Assembly (NCBI GenBank): GCA_021030905.1
Contig: JAGFMI010000007.1
Span: 1,240,001 to 1,304,000 of the forward strand
Direction of reading: 5' to 3'
DNA: 64,000 nucleotides
Source: Pyrenula massariospora
Lineage: Eukaryota; Ascomycota; Eurotiomycetes; Pyrenulales; Pyrenulaceae
Below the pieces are notes generated by a model. The model saw only the letters and a program-made list of their open reading frames with translations. It made no database searches and was not told the DNA's origin. Position 1 is the first letter of the stretch; each line of letters opens with the position of its first letter. Shown in pieces: positions 53,733 through 64,000 of this stretch. Position numbers and translations under genes: made by a program.

Positions 53733-54976
53733 TTATACCTTCTCGCTTGCATTTTTCGGGTTCTTCGCAGCTCGGATGGCTGCCACATCAGGTTTGAGAA
53801 TTCGCTTGAAGCCGAACCAAGGCATGTTGATTGGGCTTTCGCCGGTGAAGATAAAAAAGTCGTACAGAAAGCCGCCGAAAGTGCAGCCAAGAAATGGTGC
53901 GATCATAGGTATCTGTAGGCTCAGTCAAGCTACCACTAAAGGAGCTCAGGACACCTACCCAGAAATAGTAGTTACCGGCACTCCAGACTTCATGACCATA
54001 ACCAACAAAGTAAGTAAAGAGGCGCGGGCCAAAATCTCGAGCCAGGTTGATTGCATAGCCGGTCTCCCAACCCAAGGTAGCTCCGAGTCCAAAGATCAAG
54101 AAGAAGAGTCCAAGAGGCACCAGGTTTCCAGCACCGAGATTGTTATCATCTTTTAAAGCAAAAATAACAAAGACCAACATGGCACTGGCGATAAATTCGC
54201 TGAAGAACATACCGATGGTCTCAAGGAAAGGCTGTGGGTATGTGCAAAATACACCCGCAGTAGCCGTGTCAGAATACCCCGGGACCGTCCGACGATCCGC
54301 TGAACCTTCGTAAACATTGATAGCTGACTTGTAGTTACCATAAATGACGGCGGCACCGCAGAAACAGCCTGCAACCTGGGCACATGCATAAGCTGGCCAC
54401 TTTCGCCATGGAAAGCCACGATACAGGCAGTTGACAAAAGTAATCGCTGGGTTGAGATGACCCCCAGCGCAGCCAGCAACATACACGCCTAGCATCACGC
54501 CTAGACCCCATCTGCGAAGATTGTTAGCAGGGTCAGAAACCGGCGACAAAGATAATATACCCCCAGGATATGGACTGGTACTCTCCCTTGTTTTGGGACG
54601 ACTTGGCTAGGTTTGGGGATTGACTTAGCATCACCTGCGCGACCGAGCCATCGCCAAATATGATCATGACAAAGGTGCCAAAGAACTCTGCAGCGGGGTC
54701 GCGTATGTAATGTCGGACGCGACTCCACCAAAGTTTATTATGATGCGCATAATCTTCTTCAAGCTTGAGCCGGTTGCTGTAGTTGTCAATAGGAGGTCCG
54801 TGTTCTGCATAGTATGGATATGTATGGTCATCGGAGGAAGAATCTTTATGGTTTAATGGAGGTTCAGAATGGGCAAATGTCGCTTCATCACTATCACTCC
54901 GACGAGTGTCTGGAATGATCTCAATGTCGTTCTTTCCAGTTGGAGTCCTGGGAGATGATTTAAAGGGGTTCGCCAT
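53733..54976 (-). CDS. Aquaglyceroporin (MIP family)
   Basis: Minus-strand exons 54561-54976, 53959-54511 and 53733-53912 give 382 residues; introns are 49 and 46 nt. A charged cytosolic N-terminus of about 95 residues is followed by six membrane helices and two half-helices. The first selectivity loop is GGHLNPAITF (NPA at 159-161). The second is YAINLARDFGPRL, with NLA at 294-296 in place of NPA; the Asp after Arg marks the glycerol-conducting branch. The yeast Fps1 channel also has NLA in the second loop. Expected in the plasma membrane, passing glycerol and perhaps water or metalloids. N-terminal regulatory phosphorylation is possible but unproven. Confidence 0.9.
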
Positions 54977-56863
54977 GGTTCAGCAATCGATTTTGTGGTC
55001 CCTGGAAATGCTCTCGCAGGCGGAATCTCTGACTACTACGGTCTATGAGCTGCGAATAGGAAGGTGGCATACAATCGATATAAGATCGGTGAAGGTATCT
55101 TTCAAAGGGAGAAACAATTTACGACAGAGGTGACCTGCTGAGGGAACTCGAGAAGATAACCTCAGATAACGAATAAAGAAAGAATGAGCATTCACATCCT
55201 TATTCCTCGGTAATCTGACGGTAACAGATTGATCCCCCAGCCCACGAGAGGGGATATTGAAGGCAAGGTTCTTCGGCCCCGTGCGTCATATCTCAAACGG
55301 CTGAGTGGCCAAATGCCGGCGAAGAGCGATGGCCTCTCAATGATTGGCATAAGTTCCGGCGCGTTGGTGACGATTGGGATGTGCCGACGAGCCCGTATGG
55401 CCACCAGGCTGGGGTTTGTAGAGCTAAAGCGTGGCCATACCGGTTGTGGCGCTGATGAGGAGCATGATTTCCCTTGGCTCCCCCGCATTTGGGCCATCCC
55501 ATGTAACCGTCTCCCGGTGGATTTGAAATGTGGCAGGGAGGGTAGTTCACTCAGTTCTGGAGAGAGAGGAAAAGCATTGATGACTAAAGTCAGACCGTAA
55601 ACTGCACATAATGATTCCTTAAAACGATTGCTCGCATAAATATACGAAGAGCTCGAATCACCCCATGCGAGAAGAGCAATTCTGAACTTACCGTGGGCTG
55701 CCGCAACAGCCGACCGCTCTGCCCCATTGGCTTGGAAGTAAGATCTCACGGGTTTGTCTTTCAACAAGTTGTGATCTAGCTTGTGGAGTTCAAAAGGAAC
55801 CACTATGCTTTCTCAGCCCTCAATATCTGCGTGCATGCGATGTATCCCGACAGAGGATTTTGGAGCTATCCAGCATGTTGGATAGAGCCGCGACAAATCC
55901 ATAGCGAGGAAAGACTCGGGGCGTACTCCGTAGCTCCAGTCGCACTCGCAAACACAGGTATAGAATTTTGACAGCATTTTGTGACTGCCGGCGCTTTCGT
56001 AGCGCTGAGGCTGGTCGGAATCGCAACGTACGGCAAGGGTGATGTGGGGAAATTGAGCCTGACGGTGCGCTCGGTGGAGAGCGAGGGAAATTCGAGAGTC
56101 GACAGCTCGTGCTCCAGCCGTAGACCTTTTGTTGACTTGATACTGGCGGTTTGGACAGGCGAGGCTGCGGTGTAGGGAGGCTGGGTGTATTGACGCGTCT
56201 AGGAGCTGCAGAGAATCGCGAGGTGTGAACAGCAAGATCAGCCAATCGGATCTGCTAGCTACAATAGGTTAGCGCTCATATGCACTCAAACCGAAAGCAG
56301 TGTTGCGGCGTTGTCCATCAGATGTAATATGCGAAGACCGTGAGGTAAGGCACCTACCTATGTCGAGAAAGAGGAGAGAGGATTGGCACGAAAGCAGCAC
56401 GGTGAGTTGACATATCGACCATCCATCGCTCAAAACCTGTTGGCCGGAATCTGCTTGATCTCGCGCCTAAGTGGCTCTTCCTCTTCAGGGAACATCCAGC
56501 CAGTCCTCCGCTCCGCCTCCTATCCACCGCTCCTGATGACTGGCAACAGCGGAAAATTGGCGCTCTTTGCCTCCGTGGACAGGCTCTAAGTCTCATCACA
56601 TCAACAGCTGTCTTCTCAGTGGTGCTTCTTTTAGGCTTTTCCCACCTCATTCACAGTTTCGTTCATCACGCGCCAGAGAAAACTCAATGATTCCATACTT
56701 TTCTCCCCTCTTTCCCAGTCCTGCAACAGTCCTAATATATTCTAGCCGACCCATCCAGTCATGATTAGACTTCGGCCATCGTTTGCTATGCTGGAACGTC
56801 ATCTTGGCCGTATTGATCTATTGACGCTAAACACTGTGATACGAACCGCAGTTAACGTCTCCT
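54977..56863 (+). other. Gene-poor region, no gene called
   Basis: About 1.9 kb upstream of the aquaglyceroporin. Overlapping open frames on both strands (for example 55192-55803 minus, 55229-55600 plus, 55820-56245 minus) reflect low stop density in GC-rich sequence; none has recognisable domains. Confidence 0.45.
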
Positions 56864-57921
56864 ATGCGACATCCAACTCTCACAGGCTCGATCTTGGCGA
56901 GGACCAACCCAGATCTGTCATCAAGGCATATGAAGTACTGTCTGGAACTTATGCCTGGCGCTAGCACTGGATTCTTGTCCTACGGCAAAAGCCGATGTGA
57001 AGAGAAGAATGAAAAGACTGCTTCAACCGCCGTTGGCAATAGCGATAACTTGCTGCCCAGCACTACATAAGCGAGGATTCTCGAGCATATCTTCTTTCCG
57101 TCGATTGTCGCAGGTCGCGCCACCAATGACGTCATCTATCTGTCCCGCGGCTTGTATTCTGATGTTGAACCGGCGTTCTCACATGTCTTCTACTTGTGGA
57201 ACAGCACGCTCAACTTTGATAACTGGACTAATCATGTTTCCGTGGACAATTAACACATTCCAGAAGCTGCAACGGCCTGGCCAATCAAGCGTTCCATCCC
57301 ACTCCCACGGCTCAAACTTGCTCATTACTACGCCTCACTCCAACATCCCGCTCTCCTAGCGCTTCCACTTGCCATACAATCTTATCCTTCCCGCTCCCTT
57401 CTTCCCCGTCTAGCCGTGTAACCACAATGTTTCCACTGCATCTCTTTTGCTCCTATCAAAATCTCATACCCACCTCCATTCTGAATTGCTTTCCAATCCT
57501 GTCCGCAAGCTAGCCTGCACCATCCCACACAGTCCCCGCACCATAGCTCTGGGAGCGTCTACTGCAGACGAGTAGGTCCCCTAACGAATGCCAACACCAT
57601 CATTGATACACTATCAGACCACTCCCGAGGCCTGTGCGCCATTCACGCCACCGGATTGGTTAACCACATACGCATAGTATCTATCATCACCGCGGAAGTT
57701 GCAGCCGGCCGCATGACGGCCTACATTATGCATGATCTTCACGCCTCGTCTCCTCAATTGCCCTGAGCTATTGATATATGCGAGGCAGAGTTCCGAGCGG
57801 CGCGGCCGGCGCCGTCAACTATAGGGTACAACCATCGGACGGCTCCTCGTGGTCAGGTTGCCAATGTAAGACCCTGCAAGCTGGTAGGTAAAATCTATAT
57901 CACCCCTCCTTCGCCCTGATC
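56864..57921 (+). pseudogene. Decayed protein-coding frame, family not recognised
   Basis: One plus-strand frame stays protein-like over about 1 kb but is crossed by several in-frame stops: near 57068 (TAA), 57251 (TAA), 57416 (TAA), 57485 (TGA) and 57764 (TGA), with a last TGA near 57920. Between them are coherent segments such as HIFFPSIVAGRATNDVIYLS, SHVFYLWNSTLNFDNWTNH, LKLAHYYASLQHPALLALPL and SRGLCAIHATGLVNHIRIVS. Maintenance of a single frame across the stops argues for a relic of one gene rather than chance. I could not assign a family or a start, and the region 57420-57550 is weak. No mobile-element motif is visible in it. Confidence 0.4.
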
Positions 57922-57927
57922 TCTCCC

Positions 57928-57933
57928 TTTATA
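57928..57933 (+). promoter_or_regulatory. TATA-like box of the metallothionein gene
   Basis: TTTATA about 95 bp upstream of the metallothionein ATG, within a CT-rich context, is well placed for a short, strongly induced gene. No clear metal-response element was identified. Confidence 0.4.
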
Positions 57934-58025
57934 CTCCAGTTCATACGGAAAACGTACAACCAACAATCAAAGACCAGAAAAGCCCATACGAGATCGTCTT
58001 TTCCATCTTTACAAACACAAACAAA

Positions 58026-58156
58026 ATGCCTGAGTGCTGCAATCAAGGCGGGTCTTGCACCTGTGCCTCTGGCTGCACCTGTTCGTGCTGCTCGGTGAGT
58101 TCTGCCTTTAAGTAAACCTGCACAATGGCATGACTGACAAAGTTCAATAGCACTAA
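58026..58156 (+). CDS. Short copper-type metallothionein
   Basis: Two exons, 58026-58094 and 58151-58156, encode only 24 residues. The first exon starts ATG CCT GAG TGC TGC. The intron (GTGAGT to AATAG, 56 nt) is typical for this genome, and the second exon is just His and the stop. Eight of the 24 residues are Cys (positions 4, 5, 11, 13, 17, 19, 21, 22), arranged as CC, CxC, CxC and CxCC, with a central SCTCASGCTC that resembles the short fungal copper metallothioneins such as that of Neurospora. Expected role is cytosolic copper or cadmium binding. If the intron were retained the protein would end SVSSAFK instead. It is too short for routine gene finding. Confidence 0.75.
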
Positions 58157-58703
58157 ATATCTTCCTCCTATGAATACGTCAATCTTTGTCAGTCACTCCT
58201 TTGGGTAACAGGTATGGACGCTTAACTTGATCCGTGGTTGATATGGGTGGGGAAATTATGGCCCGGCTGGGGACAAATTGTTTTCTGTCATATGCAAAGT
58301 ATCTTCCATAACGGTTACGAGGCATCAGATTATACAATCATTGGAATAATGAAAACAACCTATGTTCAATCACCATTTCATCGTACACGTAAAGGTCTAG
58401 AATAAGCATAGGCATGCTGCCTCTTTCAAGCTTTGTTTCGGTCCGGAATGCGTCTCTTGTCTCCCATTGACTCGCGGCTTCACCACATACTTGTGCACCT
58501 TGATCCTCATATGTAACTTATCCAACCTGTTCAATATAGCCAAAGTTTATGAAAGCATAAATAAGGATTCTCATTATATACCTTCAACCTATGATTACCA
58601 TAGCCGACCTTTTGTCAATGAATGACTGACCTTACACAAGCCCAGGACAACTAATCCGAGACCCACATTTTACCACGTCGATCTCTCGTAATAGGGATGC
58701 CAT
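58157..58703 (+). other. Intergenic, no gene seen
   Basis: About 550 bp, AT-rich; 3' flank of the metallothionein gene. Nothing else seen. Confidence 0.5.
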
Positions 58704-59087
58704 CTACCTCTCTTTCGCTGGCCCATATGTATCTCTGCTGTCTTCCCATACCTCAGCTTCTCCACCTTCGCCAGTCTGTTCCGCGATCCCATCAGCTTTG
58801 ACATTATACCCTGCAGAAGGTATTCTCCAGTCCAGACCGCCCTCAGACCCAGTGCATCTCACGGCTACAGAGACGGTCTTTCTTCCTATCCGAGCCCCTG
58901 ACTTGGAGCCCTCAGAAATCAATGGTCTTCTGATCTCCACGGGCTCAGCTGGACGCTCGGAGCCTGTGAGCCTACTTTCCAGATCGGGAGAATTCGCGGG
59001 TCTAGGCTTAGAAGATAGACGCAAAGAGTCGAGCGTGCTCTCTAGCGAGGCCGATAAGAATGCAATCTCAATTCTCCAAGTAAACAT
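58704..59087 (-). CDS. Possible small protein, unknown
   Basis: Intronless 127-residue frame with a true ATG at 59087. It begins MFTWRIEIAFLSASLESTLD and contains a block that looks conserved in style, GRKTVSVAVRCTGSEGGLDW, then an acidic tail. The opposite strand is also open over much of the same stretch, so composition alone is weak support. No signal peptide or domain. Low confidence. Confidence 0.3.
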   Translation of the reverse strand: MFTWRIEIAFLSASLESTLDSLRLSSKPRPANSPDLESRLTGSERPAEPVEIRRPLISEGSKSGARIGRKTVSVAVRCTGSEGGLDWRIPSAGYNVKADGIAEQTGEGGEAEVWEDSRDTYGPAKER

Positions 59088-59537
59088 AGCGCCTAGTCTG
59101 ATGTGATGAGTGGGAGTAGCTACGAGTGTGCTCCTCTTTGTTCGATATCCTGGTGGGCATTATAAGATTGAATGCCCCTATATGACTACATCTTTGCGTT
59201 TATTTCGAGACCTTGATTGGAATTGAACTAGCAAAATCAGGTCGGAGACGCCGGAAGATGAGGGTTGGTGATCGTGATCGCCTCGATACGGCTACTTTTT
59301 ATTACCAATGAATTTGCTCACAAGACAAACAGATCATCAGCTAAATTCCTTTTTGTTCTTCACTGCCGAGATGAAAAGAACCCGAAACGCGTCAAATCAT
59401 CTCACTTGCTCGTTCATCGCCCCATAGCTTATTTATCTAAAGGAGCGAATACGTCAATGATATACCCCTACCCCTTTCTCCAAGTCTTTTCCAACACTCT
59501 CTGAACATATTCTTACCGATATTAGCCCACCGACTGC
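59088..59537 (+). other. Intergenic, no gene seen
   Basis: About 450 bp holding the 3' flank of the Ser/Thr-rich gene. Nothing supported. Confidence 0.5.
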
Positions 59538-60317
59538 TCAAGCCTTCCGCCCTTTGTTCCAGACCGTAGGACTCGGCCCCGGCCCGTAGCCCCAAGTCGA
59601 GGTACAAGTCTCTTGAACTGTGCTTGTAATCACTTCCGTGCAAGTACTAGTCACCGTTTCAGCGGTACAAGATGGCGTTTCGGTAATTGTCGTTGAGCCT
59701 CCTGAAGCGGTGACTGTGGTTGAGCCTCCGGGGACCGTGACGGTGGGACCAGGGACGCTAATCGTAGTTCCAGGGCCGGTCTCAGTCGAGGTGATGGTCG
59801 TCCCAGGGACGCTGATCGTACTGCCCGGCGCCGTCGTCGTTTCAACAATGGTGGTACTCTCTGTGATGGTTGATCCGCCGCCAGAAACTGTCGTTGTTTC
59901 GGTTATAGTGGTAGCGCTCTCCGGGACTGTAATTGTCGTTGTACTACCTGGAGCCGTGGAAACTTGGGTCACGGTGCTGGTGATGGACAAAGTTGTAGAC
60001 GAACAGGCAGTGGTTGGGCTCTCCGTTGCGCTTGTGGACGTTAGGGTGGTACAGCTAGTGCAGGAGCTGGAAGAAGAGCCAGGGCTGCTGCAAGTTGTGG
60101 TTGTTGGATAGCCGGAAGGCGAAGTGGACGAGTAGCCGGGCGGTGTTGAAGTTCCCCAATCTGAGCCTGCCGTTTCGGTTCCATCAGGGGCTGGCAACGG
60201 GTTCGCAGAAATATGAATACTAGATGCTGTTAGGAAGAAGCCTTGAGTCAGGAATGGACGCTCTACTCACCCTATAGTCAAAAGACTGAGCAAAACCGAC
60301 GTAGAGAACGGTGCCAT
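59538..60317 (-). CDS. Secreted Ser/Thr-rich cell-wall-type protein
   Basis: Minus-strand exons 60271-60317 and 59538-60219 with a 51-nt intron give 242 residues. The first exon plus the junction form a signal peptide (MAPFSTSVLLSLLTIGIHISA). The mature protein is about half Ser and Thr, with irregular repeats of the type TTITVPESATTIT and TTISVPGPTVTVPGG, and a few Cys near both ends (SSCTSCTT; PSCTAETVTSTCTEV). It is likely heavily O-mannosylated and wall-associated or extracellular. The C-terminus (GYGPGPSPTVWNKGRKA) is hydrophilic, so there is no GPI signal in this model. No catalytic domain. Confidence 0.72.
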
Positions 60318-61764
60318 ATTAGGGTGAGTTAGAAGGCAACGACCGAGACTAAGGCACGGCAGAACAACGGCTTTGATGAAACAGCAATGGATAGCAGTAG
60401 CGTAGAAAGTAATGATGAAGACTTTTGAGATGTTTTTAAACCGGCAATCTTGCGATGGGGCAAGAGCAGGAATAAATACTCGAGGTCGTCAGAGCGGTCA
60501 AGGAGTAGTTTGAAAATTGGTACACGTCCACCTTTTCATCATGAATTCTCTTATCTGAGCGAATCTTAGATCATTCCGTAAGCTCTAAGACCTAACCAAC
60601 CACATGTCAATATCGCAAGAAATTGAAAAGTGATCGTCGCTCACAGCTATAATGTTGGTGATGCCCCGAAACTGAGTGCATGCAGATCAGCTGCAGGAAA
60701 TCGGCCCCTATAGAAGGAAGTACCTAGATAATTCTGCAGGCTGATCCGGAAAGAAGCAGGATACACAGTCAACAGGCTGCAGAAACATCCGCTGGTGAAC
60801 CGCAGATGCTCCAAATAACATTCGGATACTGAGGGCTGGATAAGAAGGAGCTTGACGGGCCCTGGTGTTCATTGGTTTTCGGAAGTTGATGATGCCCCGA
60901 AAAATCAGTATAAGCGGGCTCAAAGACACACATTGAGACAATCATGAAAACATCTCAAGGTCTCATCCTTGAGAAAATTGGGCAACATCGGAATCCGAAG
61001 GATCCGAGCAGGCCACATAACAGGTAGACATTGTCGGGGTGACTGCTGGATGCTAGGTGACGGTCAAGCATAAACTATCTCAAGTATTGCAGCTTCTCAG
61101 ATATGATGAATTTGTTAGCAACATCATCCAAATTGTCAATTCAAGCGACTCAGCCGAACAGATGTTGTGGAATGACACTAGATAATATCAATGCCATGGC
61201 GCTAGAACATGACGAACCCCGGTCTGAATTTTGAGAAGAAAATGAATCCACAACTAAATACCTTAGCAGCCTCGTACATAGAAGGAACAGATTAAGCATG
61301 AAGCGGCTCTTAGAAGAGACAAAGCTCTGTTTTTCCGAAATTTCAAGTATGACGAATGGTAGAGAGCAACCACAGGGCTTGGCAGGCACGGTTCCTTAAA
61401 ACGTCATAATAGTGCAACCTGGGACTGAGAGCTGAGAAAATTATGCAGCCACCCTGTGGCAGAGTCATTGATCGTCGTAAGGTTCCAGAAAGGGTATCAA
61501 AGACCTTCGTGCAAAACTTAGAGAAGAATTCGAAACCTTGGAAGTTTTGTTCAAGACATTGTGATGCGAACTTAATCCATCATGGGAATGGAAATGGGAA
61601 GATCGCAATGTCTGGGGTTTTATTGATGTAATTGAGATTATGACCAATCAGTGAGCCGGTCGGGTCCTGCGATGATAAAGCTAAGGTCTGTACAACATGT
61701 TTGAATGTAATAGAGAGCATTGAACGAGAATTAGAACGCCTCGATTTTGCTCACAAGACTCGGA
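60318..61764 (+). other. Gene-poor AT-leaning region, no gene seen
   Basis: About 1.45 kb between the Ser/Thr-rich gene's start and the 3' end of the transporter, both minus strand. Short frames only. No repeats or RNA genes seen. Confidence 0.5.
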
Positions 61765-63473
61765 CTATATCGTATACCTGAAAGCCGGATGTCTGTGCCC
61801 AAGCCAATGTTCGTTACCTTCTGCAAGCCTTGAGTCCCGCTCGCCACGATCGCGTTTTCTGTTCTCCCACAGGCAATAAATGATGCCGCACGTGACCGTG
61901 ATGATGCAAAGGCACAGAGAGCCGATGTTAATGCTGTGGCCCAGAACATAATCCGGCCTATCCAGTGTAAGCTCTGAGAAGGGAAAGACGGTACACACTT
62001 ACGCATCTTTAGTTAAATAGGAAAAGGTAGCCACGAAAGCGGCGCAATTAGCGAATGCAATCTGTAAGCCACCTCCTGTAGCTCTCACGTAATGAGGCGC
62101 CAGATTGTTGGACAACCAGCCCATTACCATGGGACTTCCTGGGTAGACGCCAGCCGCCACAAGAAATGTACCTCCGTACCGTACAGACTCAGATTTCGCA
62201 GCCAGTAGCATGATGTAACCGCCGATTGCAACAAGGCATCCACCAATCATGAACGGACCTCGCGCTTTTACTCGATCCGAGAAACCGGAAGTGACAAGGA
62301 CGAGGCAGAAAGATACAATGTTTGGAGGTACTGTAAAAAGCTGAGCGACCGTTGCTGTATAGCCCAAAGCCTTAATGATGGTGGGAAGAAATAGCGAGAA
62401 GCTCTGCCATCTATGAATCATTTGGCAGGACCAACAGCATCACCATGACTTACATAAAGCGGGATCAGAAGAAAGAACCAAGCTAAGGAGCAAAACAAAG
62501 TATTCGGACTTAGAAGTGCCATTCTGACCCAATGCCAGTGGAATCGCTCCTCACCGACGTCCTCGGTATCGGTGGCCCCGTGGGCGTCGAGCTTCATGCG
62601 GTGCAATGCGACCATATTCTCTTCAGGCGAGAGAAATTTTGCTTCTTTCGGGGTGTGCGGCATGAAAAAGAAGGATAGAAGACCAAAAAGGACGGTGATT
62701 ATGCCTTCGATAAAGAAGATCCAGGGCCAACCTATACAAGAATCAGTGCAGAAGGTATGTCGGAGGGCTTCTGGGTACCTTTGTAATTTTTATGGTTTAT
62801 CTTTGCCAATCCGGTAGCTAGAAGGCCACCAAACGCGCCGCTCAGAGGCGCCGCACAATAGAAAAGGCCAATGCGATACAGCATTTGGTGTCGTCGATAA
62901 AACATAGCGAGATAGACGATCATCCCCCCTAGCAGACCACCTTCGCAGAGCCCGAGGAAGAAGCGGGCGGCAATCAAGCCGCCATATGATTTCGTGAAGC
63001 CAAGAAAGGTGCTTACTATTCCCCAGCTTGTGATCAATAAAGGGAGGTAGTAACCGGCGCGAAAACGTTTAATGATCCAATTGCTCGGGACATCTAGAAC
63101 ATAATCGCATCAGCTAATATTAATCGTACGGCGGTGCTCGCGCGGCCGGCAACATACCAACAATGATATACGGAACGTAGAAGACAACCAGCGCCACGTT
63201 GAACTTATTGCCAGTGAGTTTGAGGTCTTCAGTCAATCCGTCGATCTTGGCGTTGCCGATGTTGCTTCTGTCTATAAAGGCCAGGAGCCATATCCCAAAA
63301 AGCCATGGAAGAATGTGCAGATCGAATTTTCGTGTTACGCGTCGGTCTATGATCGGGTCAATGTTATACTGGCCCTCTGCGCTCCGAAGGCTTTCGATGT
63401 GTGATTTTTCCGCGTCACCCTCAAACGGCGGGCGATCTGGCGAGTCTTCAACTTCTCTCTTTTCGTCCAACAT
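61765..63473 (-). CDS. MFS transporter, Dal5/allantoate permease (anion:cation symporter) type
   Basis: Minus-strand exons 63158-63473, 62779-63093, 62454-62731, 62003-62403 and 61765-61957 give 500 residues; introns are 45-64 nt and all phases close. The cytosolic N-terminus (about 55 residues) precedes twelve membrane helices. Family signatures are RKFDLHILPWLFGIWLLAFI with DRSNIGNAKIDGL after it, ARFFLGLCEGGLLGG in helix 4-5, GWPWIFFIEGIITVLFG, and IPLYSFSLFLPTIIKALGYT rebuilt across the third intron. Such transporters import allantoate, nicotinate, pantothenate or similar acids with protons; the substrate is not readable here. The hydrophilic tail ends HRHPAFRYTI. The start ATG at 63473 is the first in frame. 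Confidence 0.9.
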
Positions 63474-64000
63474 ACTCAAGGAGAACAAGAGAAATACAAG
63501 CCAAAGGGTCACAAGATAGGTCTGAACATTTCACGAACGATTCAGACGCATGAGGACAGCCACGTACTGGCCTAAATGTACGAGGATTTTGAGATCGATG
63601 AAGTAAATACTATCTAGGAGGCATGTCCATGTGCAATGAGCAAGGTATTTGGGCTCAGGACAGGAACCTTATGATAGGTAGCGCCCTTCAGACCCATTGT
63701 AATGGTAATGCTCCGGGATGGGCGAGCTAAGGTACTCATTCGTGTGAGAGCCCACTTTGACAACACGCGGGAGGTTTGGTTCAGTAGGTAGTAGAAGCAA
63801 CTTGCCGAACATGCCAACCAGCCGGTCTTGTTGATGACGAAAGGCGCGACACCCAATGGTGCGGGGGAAGCTTCCAGCGCGGGGAAAGGCTGCGTAACGC
63901 TTTTTATTCTTAGCAACCATCAACGACTTCCGGCGTCTGTAAGTAGATACACATCCTTCGAGGGAATCGCCGTCGGGCTGGAGAAAGGGAATGTCGAGAT
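63474..64000 (+). other. Upstream region of the MFS transporter, no gene seen
   Basis: About 530 bp to the window edge. Short minus frames at 63614-63923 are not convincing. It should contain the transporter promoter. Confidence 0.5.

Noticed and set aside
55192-55803. 203-codon minus frame with overlapping plus frame
   Set aside because: Both strands are open in several frames; no domain, signal peptide or conserved-looking block favours either.

Overview
The window is nuclear DNA of a filamentous ascomycete (Pezizomycotina). Genes are dense on both strands, introns are short (44-83 nt, nearly all GT-AG), and the families are typical of that group: GT90, GH131, fungal F-box proteins, Dal5-type transporters, a Pcp1/SnaD-like spindle pole protein and a Sec72-type TPR protein. 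The class cannot be fixed from the sequence alone. A run of 100 N at 43468-43567 shows this is a draft assembly.

Layout, left to right. 1-7185 holds a catechol-type O-methyltransferase cut by the window edge, a Gfo/Idh/MocA oxidoreductase, a GT90 glycosyltransferase and a six-exon FAD monooxygenase. 7795-15724 holds a secreted GH131 glucanase with a Ser/Thr tail, an F-box/LRR-like protein, a secreted M14A carboxypeptidase and a promethin-like membrane protein. 17178-26039 holds an aldo-keto reductase, a damaged reading frame, a secreted orphan, Sec72 and a P450. 26040-29631 is gene-poor. 29632-34882 holds a secreted HExxH protein, a PHD-finger/coiled-coil locus and a disordered protein. 35666-50706 is mostly housekeeping: the spindle pole scaffold, Ecdysoneless/SGT1, a decayed gene, a minisatellite at the assembly gap, a coiled-coil protein, a NIPA-like transporter and WDR70. 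51357-63473 holds an eight-exon F-box protein, an aquaglyceroporin, a long gene-poor stretch with a second decayed reading frame, a tiny two-exon metallothionein, a Ser/Thr-rich secreted protein and an allantoate-permease-type MFS transporter.

Exon structures were built by hand from GT/AG signals, phase continuity and family alignment from memory. No search was run. Nothing here forms an obvious new multi-gene system. The more unusual items are the metallothionein, three or four reading frames broken only by stops that are one C-to-T change from Gln or Arg codons, an intron flanked by a 10-bp direct repeat, and the PHD/coiled-coil locus that may be one gene or two.
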